The notes beneath the pieces were generated by a model. It was not told the DNA's origin. It made no database searches and was given only the letters and a program-made list of their open reading frames with translations. A stretch of 64,000 nucleotides of DNA from Candidatus Poribacteria bacterium (GTDB lineage Bacteria; Poribacteria; WGA-4E; WGA-3G). Shown here piece by piece: positions 51,001 through 60,048 of the stretch (its first letter is position 1; each line of letters begins with the position of its first letter). The stretch is from the NCBI GenBank assembly GCA_022821965.1, contig JAJECN010000022.1:372001-436000 (forward strand), given 5' to 3'. The position numbers were made by a program, and so were the translations under genes.

Positions 51001-53732
51001 CCATGCGGACGTTCCATACTGGCGGTGCTGTTGAGGAAGTAGCGGAAGCGCGTCAGCGCAGAATTTTGTCCAAAGCCAACGGCACCGTGCATTTCCGAGA
51101 TTTCCAACCCGGACGGACGGTCGAAAAAGAGGGTGGGCTCTGGATAGCTACTGAAAACAGAGCAAACCTTGATGGACCCGCCTACAAGGTGCGACAGGTC
51201 AATCACCCTCACTGTCAATTGCGTGAAGGTGAATTGCTCAGTGAAAAGCAGTATATGGAAAACGCGGAACGCTACAAAGGCTTTGATACGAAGACATGGC
51301 TGTATGAAGTTACAGAGGTCTTAGATAATAACTGCGATTTGAAGGTAGGCGATCGGTTGTCGCAGGCAGAGTACGTCAAAGCACAGATGGACTACGGTTT
51401 TCAGAGGTTTGTAACCCCAAAATACCGCGTGACACGGGTGCAACATCCTAACCTTTCTCTGACCACAGGGACCGAGCTTACTGAAGAAGAGATAGAGCAA
51501 TTGAAAGCGGATACCCGTCAGGGGATTGAGGGAGAATGGCACTACTTGGATGCTGAAACAGGCGAGCGTATTGCTGTTGAGAACCTTACGGCAACTCAAG
51601 GTAATGCTTCTCCTGAACGCACTGATGACGAAGAAGGCGAAGCCTCCGGGCGCGATGCGAGTTTCAATCGTGTGTATTGCATAACCGAGATAGACAAGAA
51701 AACAAGCAAAGACTTCGGATTTAAGGTAGGAGACGAAGTTGAGCCAGAGAAAATCGCGCCATTGCTTAATCCGTTTGAAGTGGATACAAAGCCCGTTTAC
51801 GTTGTCAATACAGAGGTTGCTGAATTTACTGTCGGACAGACGTTAACTGCCCGTGAGTACGAGGATGCCCGCACGGAGTATCAGCATCTTGAACGCGCAT
51901 TTAAAGTTGAGAAGCAAGATGTTGAAAGACACTATGTGACTGATATATATCACTCCGAGTGTCCGTTCAAAATCGACGAAGAGTTAAGCGGTACAGCCTT
52001 AACGCGAGCACGTAAGCGGTTTACGGGTTTCGATGCCCAAAAGTTGCGGCACCGGATAACACAGGTGCACCATCCTGATTGCCCACTCAAACCGGGGGAT
52101 CTGATTAGTGAAAGTGAAGCAAAACAGTTGGGTGATAGCTACCCAGGGTTTATCACCTCTCAGAGTACGAATACTATGGGTAGTTTTGAAGTGGAGCGCT
52201 TATACCGTGTCACGGCTGTCAATCATCCTGACTGTTCACTGGAAGTTGGAGAACTTTTGACGCAAAAGGAATCCACCGCAAAACGCCGACAGTACAAAGG
52301 ATTGGAAGTTTCACGTCATTATGAAGTGGCACAGATCGAAGACGGTAGCACGGCGTTAAGTGTCGGTCAACGTCTCACTGAAATTGAGTATAAGGCACTC
52401 CGAAAAACGGATGCAGCACTCGCGGAAAAGGTCACGAGCCTGTACCATGTCGTTAGCGTACACCACCCTGAGTTAAAACTGGAGGTTGGTACCGAACTTA
52501 GTGACAAGGAGTATCGAACGTATCACCGACAATTCAAAGGGTTTGATGCTGAGCTTGTTTATCAAGTTGTTGACGACAAACGAGATATTGACACACAGCT
52601 GGAACCCGGGACTATTCTGTCTTCAAAGGAATACCGTGCCATTGACAAGGCAAACTTGCAGGTGACCCACACTGTCACCGATATTTATCACCCAAATTGC
52701 GAGTATGCGGTTGGCGACGAATTGTCAGAAGACCATGAAGTTGTGAAGGCGAAGTTCCCTGGATTTGAAATGGATGAACTCGCTTTACGGATGCGTATTG
52801 AAGTCGAAACTGTCGATGGAACTCGTGTTTCGCACGTTATTCCGGCAGACTACTCCTTCTCTTTGAAGGAAGGCGACAGTACCCGGAAAGGGGACACGCT
52901 GGCAGAACTCCATGAGAGAACAAAGAACGATGACATCGTTGCTGGTATCCCGCGTGTTACAGAATTATTTGAGGCACGCCGCCCAAAACGCGAGGTCGCG
53001 GCTCAAATCGCCGAAATCGAAGGTTATGTCCAATCTGCAGGCACAAAGTCAGGCATTCCGGCTTATCGGATTGAACATGAAGGATACCAGAGTCGCCTCT
53101 ATCAGATTCCTGATGAGAAGCGGCGCGTTGCTGAGGGCGATTGGGTGAATGCCGGTGAACCCCTTACCGACGGTTTCCTCAATCCGCACGATATCTTGCG
53201 TATCGGGCGCACGACCATTGAAGGCGTGTCCGTTGAAGGTGAGGAAGCAGTCTGGTCATATCTCGTTGATGAAGTCCAGAAGGTCTATCCTAACGGCACT
53301 ATCAACGATAAACACGTTGAGACAATCGTGCGGCAGATGCTGACGAAAATTCGTATCACCGACCCCGGCGACACGAACTTCTATCCGAACGATGAAGTGC
53401 AACGCAGGCAATTTGAACGTATCAATAGTGAAATCGTGGAAAACGGCGGCACACCTGCCACGGGTGAACCGATCCTTCAGAGCATTAGTAAAGCCTCTTT
53501 AAGCACGGATAGCTTCATCTCTGCCGCATCCTTCCAGCAAACGACGAAGGTACTCACAGATGCTGCTGTGAGTGGGCAGACCGATAGGCTCTTCGGACTG
53601 AAAGAAAACGTTATTCTCGGTAGACTTATTCCAGCAGGTAGCGGATTCTCAGGTTTCCAGAACTTAGAGGTCTCCCCGCTTGAGTCGGAGATTAGCGAAA
53701 CCGGTGCCAGCGAAACTGGTGATGATGATTAA
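48039..53732 (+). CDS. rpoC: RNA polymerase beta' subunit, with giant SI3-type repeat insertion
   Basis: 1897 aa; RBS AAAAGGGGA precedes the ATG. Core motifs: N-terminal zinc site [37 protein letters not shown], the catalytic [10 protein letters not shown] with Asp479, Asp481 and Asp483, the bridge helix and trigger loop ([16 protein letters not shown]), the second zinc cysteines ([13 protein letters not shown]) and the C-terminal [15 protein letters not shown]. Residues ~1049-1581 insert some 12 divergent copies of a 37-43 aa repeat into the trigger-loop SI3 position, inside a sandwich-barrel hybrid motif. The N terminus also has a Cys-rich insertion (residues ~22-50). The array accounts for nearly all the extra length. 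Confidence 0.97.
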   Translation: MNTAFDSISIKIASPDQIKDEAKQTSCRRRNPAQATDGPFICPEKGTCSCGEVKKAETINYRSFRPEPEGLFCEAIFGPQKDWECNCGKYKRIKHKGMICDRCGVEITQQRVRRDRLGYIQLAAPVSHIWYFKGIPSRIGTFCELSSRDVERVLYFEGFIVVEVTDPDCPLEPGQVLTEIEYIEHSNKYWGGFRAGAGAEVIREILSGIDLEEEKEKLTKELDETTSHQKKLKIAKQLKQMADFAEIGQRPEWMILDVIPVIPPDLRPLVPLEGGRFATSDLNDLYRRVINRNNRLRKLIQLRSPEVILRNEKRMLQEAVDAFFDNGRHGRRVTGPGNRPLKSLADVLKGKIGRFRQNLLGKRVDYSGRSVIVVGPELGLHQCGIPKRMAVELFKPFIIERLQAYGYTQTIKRAKHIAEHVDSNSPVWEVVEEVIADHPVLLNRPPTLHRLGIQAFLPVLVEGKSIRIPPLVCKAFNADFDGDQMAVHVPLTVEAQAEAKLLMLSSHNILKPSHGDPIAVPELDMVLGPSFLTKALPEHAEDAMLLHTAYTTNDTAAFEAIYEKPWYNRRYAHPEEAITAHAAGQLKLHDSIQFFCAPNGNGKTTEPILTTVGRVIFNEVLPSELEWEDEHSEQQIPFFNAEAGGRQLSDLIHRCFNELGTRATTEVLEKVQKLAFEYATLSGISPGIMDYITPDNRDKLVNDAQAQIDSILEGVATTEREEHENEQVRIWLDAITEVENEMFKVLPELETSLVERADPRKIHPKIDAHGAEIRDKTVEGFSPVHIMADSGARARKNPFTQISAVIGLKAKQTGDILIPPITSSYREGLDVLDYFNSTYGSRKGLVDTAMKTAASGYLTRKLVDVAQDVRVTIEDCGTLNSIQKFATEGGDLAFKISGRTAAEDIVNPENGDILVPAGAIISTQNAEKIDELGVRVVKARSVLTCQADEGVCAKCYGNDLTTNDLVNVGEAVGIIAAQSIGEPGTQLTMRTFHTGGAVEEVAEARQRRILSKANGTVHFRDFQPGRTVEKEGGLWIATENRANLDGPAYKVRQVNHPHCQLREGELLSEKQYMENAERYKGFDTKTWLYEVTEVLDNNCDLKVGDRLSQAEYVKAQMDYGFQRFVTPKYRVTRVQHPNLSLTTGTELTEEEIEQLKADTRQGIEGEWHYLDAETGERIAVENLTATQGNASPERTDDEEGEASGRDASFNRVYCITEIDKKTSKDFGFKVGDEVEPEKIAPLLNPFEVDTKPVYVVNTEVAEFTVGQTLTAREYEDARTEYQHLERAFKVEKQDVERHYVTDIYHSECPFKIDEELSGTALTRARKRFTGFDAQKLRHRITQVHHPDCPLKPGDLISESEAKQLGDSYPGFITSQSTNTMGSFEVERLYRVTAVNHPDCSLEVGELLTQKESTAKRRQYKGLEVSRHYEVAQIEDGSTALSVGQRLTEIEYKALRKTDAALAEKVTSLYHVVSVHHPELKLEVGTELSDKEYRTYHRQFKGFDAELVYQVVDDKRDIDTQLEPGTILSSKEYRAIDKANLQVTHTVTDIYHPNCEYAVGDELSEDHEVVKAKFPGFEMDELALRMRIEVETVDGTRVSHVIPADYSFSLKEGDSTRKGDTLAELHERTKNDDIVAGIPRVTELFEARRPKREVAAQIAEIEGYVQSAGTKSGIPAYRIEHEGYQSRLYQIPDEKRRVAEGDWVNAGEPLTDGFLNPHDILRIGRTTIEGVSVEGEEAVWSYLVDEVQKVYPNGTINDKHVETIVRQMLTKIRITDPGDTNFYPNDEVQRRQFERINSEIVENGGTPATGEPILQSISKASLSTDSFISAASFQQTTKVLTDAAVSGQTDRLFGLKENVILGRLIPAGSGFSGFQNLEVSPLESEISETGASETGDDD
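48519..48623 (+). other. Native RpoC clamp segment resembling the repeat
   Basis: Residues 161-195 ([20 protein letters not shown], then [15 protein letters not shown]) occupy the position of a segment found in all RpoC proteins (V-V-x-D-P-x-x-T-P-L-x-x-x-Q-x-L-x-E-x-E-Y). It matches the consensus of the inserted repeats closely and may be their source. Confidence 0.65.
51183..52780 (+). repeat. RpoC repeat array (about 12 protein units)
   Basis: Units start near 51183, 51294, 51423, 51675, 51791, 51931, 52045, 52198, 52315, 52441, 52554 and 52673. The best conserved are [60 protein letters not shown] and [20 protein letters not shown], each followed by a helix and GF or GFDA. DNA identity between units is low, so the array is old and under protein-level selection. 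Confidence 0.8.
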
Positions 53733-53854
53733 GTCGTTGTCGGTTGTCAGTTCGGAAAGCTGCTGTGCAGCTTTCCTTTCGGTTGTCGGTTAAGATATGG
53801 TTTGGTTGAGCCAAAACCTCTTTAACCGATGACCGATAACTGATAACCGATAGC
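53733..53854. repeat. Heptamer hairpin, copy g (rpoC-fumC)
   Basis: The right arm (53813-53854) is the clearest heptamer chain in the window: ACCGATG-ACCGATA-ACTGATA-ACCGATA. The left arm (53733-53803) is interrupted by a separate perfect 10-bp hairpin GGAAAGCTGC-TGT-GCAGCTTTCC (53754-53776). It lies between convergent rpoC and fumC and could serve both as terminator. Confidence 0.78.
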
Positions 53855-53857
53855 TAT

Positions 53858-55246
53858 TTACCCTAAATTCGGTCGTGTCATATCTCCCGGCACGACAAGC
53901 TCGTCAAAAGCCTCCCCTGTCAGGACCTCAAGTGCAATAGCAGCCTCACGCAATGTGCTTCCCTGTTCATGTGCATGTTGCGCGACTTTCGCTGCCTTAT
54001 CATACCCAATATGTGGGGTCAACGCTGTCACAAGCATCAAGGATTCCGAAAGGTGCTGCCCTATCGCTTCAGGGTCCGGCACAATGCCTTCGACACAATT
54101 CACACAGAACGATTCGCACGCATCACCGAGGAGTTGTATGGATTGTAAAGCGTTATACGCCATCACAGGCATAAATACATTCAGTTGCAATGCCCCGTTT
54201 GCCCCCGCAAACGCTAATGTGGTATCATTTCCAATTACCTGTGCACATACCATTGTAACGGCTTCGCATTGGGTAGGATTTACCTTTCCGGGCATAATTG
54301 AACTTCCCGGTTCCATCTCAGGTAACTGCAGTTCACCGAGGCCACACCGCGGTCCCGAAGCGAGCCATCGGATGTCGTTTGCAATCTTGAAGAGTGCAAC
54401 CGCTAATGTTTTCAGGGCACCGCTTGCGCTAACAACCGCGTCCCGACATGCGAGTGCCTCAAACGCGTTTGGTGCGCGTTGGAGTTGATAGCCTGTTGTT
54501 TTCGAGAGCCGCGCTACGACTCGTTCTGTGTAATCCGGGTGTGTGTTCAATCCTGTGCCGACAGCTGTCCCACCAATCGGCAGTTCGGAAAGGTGTGGCA
54601 GCGATGTCTTGATGCGTTGTTCTGCAGCAATGAGTTGTTGTGTGTAAGCACTAAATTCCTGTCCAAGTGTGAGAGGTGTTGCATCCATCAGATGCGTTCT
54701 TCCAATCTTGACGATCTCTTTGAACGCGGATGTCTTTTCGGCAAATGCTTCTCGCAATGTGTTCAGGCGCGGTAAGAGGTGTTCGTGAATCTGTCGGACC
54801 ATTGCCAGATGTATCGCAGTCGGGAAAATATCGTTCGTCGATTGGGACTTGTTGACGTGATCGTTCGGATGGATCGGATCCTTACTCCCCATTTCACCGC
54901 CAAGCATTTCAATTGCCCGATTTGCGATGACCTCATTGACATTCATGTTCGTTTGAGTTCCACTACCCGTTTGCCAGATACGGAGCGGAAAATGGTCGTC
55001 TAACGTGCCATCAATAACCTCTTGCGCTGCTGTGCCAATTGCTTCTGCCAGCCGATTTTCAAGCAAACCGAGGTCTGCGTTGACCTGCGCGACTGCCTGC
55101 TTGATGGTACCGAGTGCCCATATAGCTGCGCGTGGCAAGCGTTCTTCGCCAATCTTAAAATTTTGGAGCGCACGTTGCGTCTGTGCCCCCCAATATCGGT
55201 CGTCTGGGACGTGAAGTGTCCCCATACTATCTGTTTCACTTCGCAT
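53858..55246 (-). CDS. fumC: Fumarase class II
   Basis: 462 aa from the ATG at 55246; a Met four codons earlier (55258) has its RBS too close. Class II fumarase blocks: [62 protein letters not shown], and the signature [18 protein letters not shown] with the catalytic Ser loop. It hydrates fumarate to malate in the TCA cycle. It is transcribed alone toward rpoC. Confidence 0.96.
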   Translation of the reverse strand: MRSETDSMGTLHVPDDRYWGAQTQRALQNFKIGEERLPRAAIWALGTIKQAVAQVNADLGLLENRLAEAIGTAAQEVIDGTLDDHFPLRIWQTGSGTQTNMNVNEVIANRAIEMLGGEMGSKDPIHPNDHVNKSQSTNDIFPTAIHLAMVRQIHEHLLPRLNTLREAFAEKTSAFKEIVKIGRTHLMDATPLTLGQEFSAYTQQLIAAEQRIKTSLPHLSELPIGGTAVGTGLNTHPDYTERVVARLSKTTGYQLQRAPNAFEALACRDAVVSASGALKTLAVALFKIANDIRWLASGPRCGLGELQLPEMEPGSSIMPGKVNPTQCEAVTMVCAQVIGNDTTLAFAGANGALQLNVFMPVMAYNALQSIQLLGDACESFCVNCVEGIVPDPEAIGQHLSESLMLVTALTPHIGYDKAAKVAQHAHEQGSTLREAAIALEVLTGEAFDELVVPGDMTRPNLG

Positions 55247-55319
55247 TATATATTTCATGCCTTTCGCTAAAATAGAATTTTAGTGATTCGCGTTCTGTTC
55301 CCTTATTCGGTATAGGCAA

Positions 55320-55349
55320 ATTTTATCATATTTCGGATAGATATTTCAA
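55320..55349 (-). promoter_or_regulatory. Promoter of fumC
   Basis: On the minus strand TTGAAA (55344-55349) and TAAAAT (55320-55325) are 18 bases apart, giving a ~70-base leader. Confidence 0.5.
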
Positions 55350-55434
55350 CCGCAATTGTGGTAGAGGCAAGGGGTATTCAGTCCGAGTGTAATTTATATC
55401 TTCTCCTCGAGGTTTTTCGCTGTAAGAGTGCCAC

Positions 55435-55545
55435 TCCGTCTAAAGTACGCGTCAAGGTACCCACATGCTAAAGCGTGGGGCTTGTGCTTCCTCGCGACTG
55501 CGGTTTTCTCTAAGAGTCCACCGTCTTACTGTCGCTCCACTTTAG
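55435..55545 (-). ncRNA. Putative omega RNA / right end of TnpB element
   Basis: Downstream of tnpB on its strand is a non-coding stretch. It ends in a strong hairpin (CCCAC-GCTTTAGCA-TGTGGG type, 55460-55480), the usual 3' structure of IS605/IS1341 omega RNAs. A guide would begin just beyond it, around 55455 and lower. The exact boundary cannot be set without other copies. Confidence 0.5.
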
Positions 55546-56655
55546 GCAGCCAAGCCTGCCCGTTTGATATTCATAGCAGCGTTTACGTCTCTATCGTGGT
55601 GTGAACCACATTCGGGACATGTCCACTGTCTATCCGAAAGAGAGAGGTCTTTGTTATGGTATCCACAATCACTACAAGGTTTGGTCGTTGCTGTCCATTG
55701 TCCGATTTTGACAAAGGTTTTACCGTGCTTTGCACACTTGTGTTCCATTATCTGAAGAAACTGATAGAAGGCATGGTCAGAAACTTTACGTCCCCAAAGG
55801 CGTTTCATACCTTCAAGGTTGAGCGTTTCAAAAATGAGTGTATCAAACGCTGTGCAAAATTCGGTCGCAAGTTTCCATTGCCAATCTGCTCTTTGTCTGG
55901 CAACTTTTCTGTGTTGTCTTGCCAAAGCACGACACGCACGATACCAATTGTTAGAACCTTTAACTTTGCGACTCAGTGCTTTGTTTAGAGATCGCAACGT
56001 CTTCAGGGATTGTTTGAAAAACTGCGGAGATTGTATCTTATCACCTTCGTCGCTTGTTAGGAATGTCTTGTTTCCGTAATCAAACCCTGCGCTCTTACCC
56101 GTCTTGGGTTTCGGTTCCGAATCGTCAACATTCTCACACGAAAAGCATATCCAATAGTCGCCGCACTTGTCACGCTTGATTGTGATCGTCTTGATTACGC
56201 CTTTGGTGTCACGGTGTTTGTGAAATGAAAACCATGTATCTATACAGTTGATCTTAATACGATTATCTTCAAGTGTATAGCCTGCTTGTGTGAACGTCAT
56301 GGAGTTGTATTTCTGACGTGGTTTTATTTTCGGTCTACCCACTTTACGTGTTGTTTTACCTGCTTTTCGGTCTTTGATATTGCCCAAAAAAGCGTCTTGA
56401 GATTTGCCATAACGTCCCACAACGTCTTGCACAACTTGACTCGGTAGCTCTTTCCAGTGCGGTTTTCTCCGCCGTTTGAGTTTGGCAACATGCGCATTCA
56501 GACGAGACGCAGATACATTTTTACCAAACATGCGATAATACCGACGTTGTAAGCGCATGATATGCACATGGATACTCCACATATCGTCAAGCATGTTGCC
56601 GAGTTTGATGGTGTTAGACTGATTCTGAAGTTTGTATTTATAGGCTTTTCTCATG
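55450..56655 (-). mobile_element. IS1341/IS605-type element, tnpB only
   Basis: A full-length tnpB with a right-end omega RNA-like hairpin and no tnpA in the neighbourhood. It would need a TnpA in trans to move. The boundaries are approximate; the left end may include the hairpin at 56656-56755. Confidence 0.6.
55542..56654 (-). CDS. tnpB: TnpB RNA-guided endonuclease
   Basis: 370 aa, the usual size of compact TnpB. The RuvC-like residues are intact: Asp in SAGFDYGNKTF (~residue 189), Glu in LIFETLNLEGM (~275) and Asp in HHDRDVNAAMNI (~353). The zinc ribbon CSDCGYHN ... CPECGSH lies between the last two. It is the ancestor-type nuclease of Cas12, cutting DNA guided by omega RNA and helping to retain the element. 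It appears functional; nothing in the sequence is frameshifted. Confidence 0.93.
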   Translation of the reverse strand: MRKAYKYKLQNQSNTIKLGNMLDDMWSIHVHIMRLQRRYYRMFGKNVSASRLNAHVAKLKRRRKPHWKELPSQVVQDVVGRYGKSQDAFLGNIKDRKAGKTTRKVGRPKIKPRQKYNSMTFTQAGYTLEDNRIKINCIDTWFSFHKHRDTKGVIKTITIKRDKCGDYWICFSCENVDDSEPKPKTGKSAGFDYGNKTFLTSDEGDKIQSPQFFKQSLKTLRSLNKALSRKVKGSNNWYRACRALARQHRKVARQRADWQWKLATEFCTAFDTLIFETLNLEGMKRLWGRKVSDHAFYQFLQIMEHKCAKHGKTFVKIGQWTATTKPCSDCGYHNKDLSLSDRQWTCPECGSHHDRDVNAAMNIKRAGLAA

Positions 56656-56755
56656 GTATATCAGGTATCAGGTATTTATCTCCCGTCAACTGAGAGGAAA
56701 CCGACACGTTACCGAGAGATAACGCTTGACTTGTCGGTTTCCAACCTGATACTAT
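56656..56755. repeat. Large nested hairpin upstream of tnpB
   Basis: Three nested stems: TATCAGG-TATCAGG (56659-56672) against ACCTGATA (56744-56751), GGAAACCGACA (56696-56706) against TGTCGGTTTCC (56732-56742), and CGTTA/TAACG inside. The outer part uses the same TATCAGG heptamer as the genome-wide hairpin family. It may be an eighth family member or the left end of the TnpB element. The remaining bases to 56957 hold no clear gene. Confidence 0.65.
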
Positions 56756-56975
56756 TGTTATAGGACATTTTTGACGAAATGTCAAATCTTTTTTCAACTA
56801 CAAACCTATGGGTCCCTCTACATCCCACAAGCGAAAGCATGCGGATTTGACGGGAAGAGCGTTAAAATTTGCTATTTTCTTTTAGACATGGTATAGTTAA
56901 AGAATGGAGAAATGTCGAGAACTGGGATCGCACGACAAATTAAATCTTGATTCTGACTGAGGAGTGAAATCGCGG

Positions 56976-58028
56976 GTGGATTCAACATTAACCAATCCAT
57001 ATCTGATAAACGCCTTAACACCACCACCGGCGCAGAGTTATCGCTATAAACGCTGGCAGGAGAGAGGCTATCACCCGAACCTACATCCGATTTCGTCTGA
57101 CAGCGAATGTGGAACGTTAATAGGACAGATGGGCTGGGTAGGCGCACATGCACATGCTCGTGAATACCTATGGGCAACCGCTGGCAATATGGGCGCAGTT
57201 TTAACGGAAGCGATTGAAGAGGCGTGTCTCATCCCTTACGAGGCATCGCCGCGCTACCAATTGCCACCGCAGATTGTTGTTAAAGGGTTAGCAGGAAGAC
57301 ATGTGCTGCTTACGAAATCGGGTTCACGTCTGGACATGATTGGCATTGAGCATCCTGCCCTTAACTTAACCATTATTGAAGTTGAACCCGATGGCGTACA
57401 TTATCGAATGCGTTTTGGCACACCGGATCAGGCAATTTTGGATCAGAACCAAGATGGCATTACGCCGCCAGCACCGACGAGTGAAATGTTCCATTATATG
57501 CTCATTTTCGACCAGTTAGAGGCGCAAGGTTTTAACGCGCTTGTTCACTTGCAACCGAAGTTTTTGAATCTCATTTCTCGTACGGAGCATGGCGCGCCAG
57601 ATCGATTTTACAACTTCCTCAGAGGGTATGAACCGGAAACGCCTATCATATACGACGAATCCAGCGGTATTGGGTTCGTAGAAGAACGAGCACCCGGTAT
57701 TCCAGAACTATCTTATGAAAGCTTACGACTTTTCCAAAATGGCGGAAATGCGGAGCGTCATATTCTCTATTGGGTGGGGCATGGGACGTTTTCACGCGGT
57801 AGGGATCTCCTTGATGCCTACAAACATGCGGAATACTTTGAAGCCGCTGCGCGAATGGCGTGGGAAGCGAATCAGCAACGTGTTGATGCACAAGCCTATA
57901 CGGAAGAGATCGTTAGTTGTATCTTACGCGAGTTCAATGCAAATCGCGAAGCATCTGCTAAAATAGATTCAGATTTCGAGGATGTTGAGCCCCCAACACA
58001 GTCTGAGAACGTCTATAATTATCCTTAG
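56976..58028 (+). CDS. Class II aldolase/adducin-like protein
   Basis: 350 aa from a GTG at 56976, chosen because GAGGAG lies 11 bases upstream; a GTG at 56964 overlaps that RBS. Fold motifs of class II (zinc) aldolases are present: VLLTKSGSRLDMI, PTSEMFHYMLIFDQLEAQGF, NALVHLQPKFL and YWVGHGTFSRGRDLLDAYKH. The zinc pair, normally H-x-H in V-H-x-H-P, is H-L-Q here, so one ligand is lost or replaced by Gln. Whether it still cleaves a sugar phosphate is uncertain. A coiled-coil protein gene and a CapA-like gene follow on the same strand. Confidence 0.75.
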   Translation: MDSTLTNPYLINALTPPPAQSYRYKRWQERGYHPNLHPISSDSECGTLIGQMGWVGAHAHAREYLWATAGNMGAVLTEAIEEACLIPYEASPRYQLPPQIVVKGLAGRHVLLTKSGSRLDMIGIEHPALNLTIIEVEPDGVHYRMRFGTPDQAILDQNQDGITPPAPTSEMFHYMLIFDQLEAQGFNALVHLQPKFLNLISRTEHGAPDRFYNFLRGYEPETPIIYDESSGIGFVEERAPGIPELSYESLRLFQNGGNAERHILYWVGHGTFSRGRDLLDAYKHAEYFEAAARMAWEANQQRVDAQAYTEEIVSCILREFNANREASAKIDSDFEDVEPPTQSENVYNYP

Positions 58029-58110
58029 ACAGGACTTCGCTAACGAGCTTTCTAACCTCGCCTGTGAAGCGGATCGAACACATATACCCTCAGAACGGGA
58101 GGAATAATAT

Positions 58111-58782
58111 ATGCAGTCATCTATAGATATCCAAGACCCGGAACAGGAACATGACACTACAACAGAAACAGACTTAGAGCGGCAGCAGCTGGAAATGCAT
58201 CTTCGCGACAGCGTCATCGGAAGATATATTCGGAATTATAACAGACGCTTGCGGACTCTCAGCCAAGAATTAGAGCAAACTCGCCAGCAGATTGATGATA
58301 AGATTAGAGATATAGAAAAACGCTTCGCCCAAGGAATAACAGAGATTAAAACCGATCTCCGTAACCTCTCCGCTAAACTTGAAGACGACAATTCGGCGTT
58401 AACGTTAGACAAAATTGAAACGCTTATTAACGCGCGGATTGATGTCCGATTGGATGGAATTACCGGACGTGATGAAGCAGACCTTCAGAGGTTGTCAACG
58501 CTAATAAACGAGTTTGCCAGTGAATTCCAAGCACAAATTGATCGGATCAGCAATGAAACGAAACTCCTGCGAGAACAGACTCGCCGCAGCCAAGAGTCTT
58601 TGCGAGCAGATGTAGCGTCTGAAACTGAAGCACTTGAAACCGCGAAAGTTGATCGGATCGCTTTATCTGAAACCCTCATTGCGCTTGGAGTGAAACTCAA
58701 AGAGGATAACCTACTGGATGAATTGGACACGGATCTAACACTTGATGATGTCTTAGACGGTTCGGAAGATGATGAAAATTAA
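58111..58782 (+). CDS. Coiled-coil protein, unknown
   Basis: 223 aa, no signal peptide, no Cys. GGGAGG lies eight bases before the ATG. Residues ~45-130 and 140-190 predict long coiled coils (LRTLSQELEQTRQQIDDKIR, QAQIDRISNETKLLREQTRR). The N and C termini are acidic. I do not recognise a family. The end overlaps the next gene by 14 bases, so the two are translationally coupled, which suggests a joint role with the CapA-like protein. Confidence 0.65.
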   Translation: MQSSIDIQDPEQEHDTTTETDLERQQLEMHLRDSVIGRYIRNYNRRLRTLSQELEQTRQQIDDKIRDIEKRFAQGITEIKTDLRNLSAKLEDDNSALTLDKIETLINARIDVRLDGITGRDEADLQRLSTLINEFASEFQAQIDRISNETKLLREQTRRSQESLRADVASETEALETAKVDRIALSETLIALGVKLKEDNLLDELDTDLTLDDVLDGSEDDEN

Positions 58783-59914
58783 GTATGTTAAAAGCTCTGT
58801 ATGTGTATTACAACGTCATTTGATTTGTAGTCTGTTGTGCATCATAATCTTCGGGGCATCGCTCATGGAACTCCCAGCGAGTGATACAGTTTCCGTTGAT
58901 GAGATTTCAGTGCTCGCTGTCGGTGATATTACTGTGAGTGCTCGTATGACACCTTTGATTGAAAACGAGGGTGCCGGTGTGTTTTTTCAAGGAACAGCTG
59001 CCCTAATTCAGTCCGCGGATGTCGCGACTGCTTCCTTAAACACCAGCATCTCGGAAAGAGGTGAACCGCGATACGGCATTGAAAAACCATTTCAGGCAGC
59101 ACCCGGACTTGGTAGAGCCATCGCGAATGCAGGGTTTGATGCTGTTTCCTTAGCCACACCGCATATAATGGACTTCGGTCTCGAAGCGTTGGAGGATACA
59201 ATCACCGAGTTGGAGTGGTATGATGTTAAACCGATCGGTGCTGGTCTGGATGCCGAAACGGCAAAACTTCCAGCGTGGGTGCCAATCAGGCTCAAGGAAT
59301 CCAAGCCTACACAGGTCGCGTTGTTAGCATATTATCGGATGAATGAGTTCACGCGTTACACCGAGGATCCGCTCGCTTACGCTGTTTATAGTGAAATGAC
59401 AACTGCTGTTGAACAAGCGAAGGCAGAAGCGAAACTCGTAATTGTTTGGCTACATTGGGGAAGCAAGGAGAAATCCGGGGATGATGCAATCGGGCGGCAA
59501 CGAATTTTTGCACAAGCATTGATTGACGCGGGAGCGGACATGGTGTTATGTCAGCAGCTTCATACGTTTGGTGGTATTGAGTTGTATCAAGGCAAACCGA
59601 TTGTTTACAGCCTCTCGGATTTTATCTATGATACTTACGATAAACAGCACTCACACATAGTTATTCCAAAGGCGACGTTCGAGTCGAGACTTCTGAAGTC
59701 GATTGAGTTAATTCCAATTTTGACGGATCCGGCGAAAACGCCGGTGCGCCCTGGAAAACCGACGGAAACCGCAGCAAAACCCGACATTGGGAAGCAGTTT
59801 CCGAGTGTTCTAACGGGAGAAGCGGCGGTAGAAACCTTGAAGGACTATCAACAACGTTGCGCTGAATTGGGGACGGAGGTGTTCATTGAAGGTGAACGTG
59901 GGTGGATTCGATAG
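58769..59914 (+). CDS. CapA-like metallophosphatase-fold protein
   Basis: 381 aa with an N-terminal membrane/signal segment (LICSLLCIIIFGASLMELPA). The PGA_cap/CapA pattern is present: ISVLAVGDITVSARM, NAGFDAVSLATPHIMDFGLE, VIVWLHWGSKE and IELYQGKPIVYSLSDFIYD. Two usual metal motifs have changed: N-N-H-x-x-D-Y-G is TPHIMDFG, and G-x-H-P-H is CQQLHTF. CapA proteins act in polyglutamate or exopolysaccharide export; the changes make the activity uncertain. It overlaps the coiled-coil gene. Confidence 0.78.
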   Translation: MMKIKYVKSSVCVLQRHLICSLLCIIIFGASLMELPASDTVSVDEISVLAVGDITVSARMTPLIENEGAGVFFQGTAALIQSADVATASLNTSISERGEPRYGIEKPFQAAPGLGRAIANAGFDAVSLATPHIMDFGLEALEDTITELEWYDVKPIGAGLDAETAKLPAWVPIRLKESKPTQVALLAYYRMNEFTRYTEDPLAYAVYSEMTTAVEQAKAEAKLVIVWLHWGSKEKSGDDAIGRQRIFAQALIDAGADMVLCQQLHTFGGIELYQGKPIVYSLSDFIYDTYDKQHSHIVIPKATFESRLLKSIELIPILTDPAKTPVRPGKPTETAAKPDIGKQFPSVLTGEAAVETLKDYQQRCAELGTEVFIEGERGWIR

Positions 59915-60048
59915 GTAAGCGGTCTTCCGATCATGCCGCTTCGGTAGGAGCGAGCCAGAGATATAACAAGCAATGAGGGGAAAGTAGAAATAAAACGTGT
60001 AAGCCCAAGGAACACGCTGGGAAACCGGATATACGGAGAGGGCGTTTT

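Noticed and set aside
42663-53732. Inteins as the cause of the very long RpoB and RpoC
   Set aside because: No intein splicing blocks (N-terminal Cys/Ser block A, C-terminal HN-Cys/Ser/Thr) or homing-endonuclease motifs appear at the insertion borders; the extra sequence is repetitive and hydrophilic.
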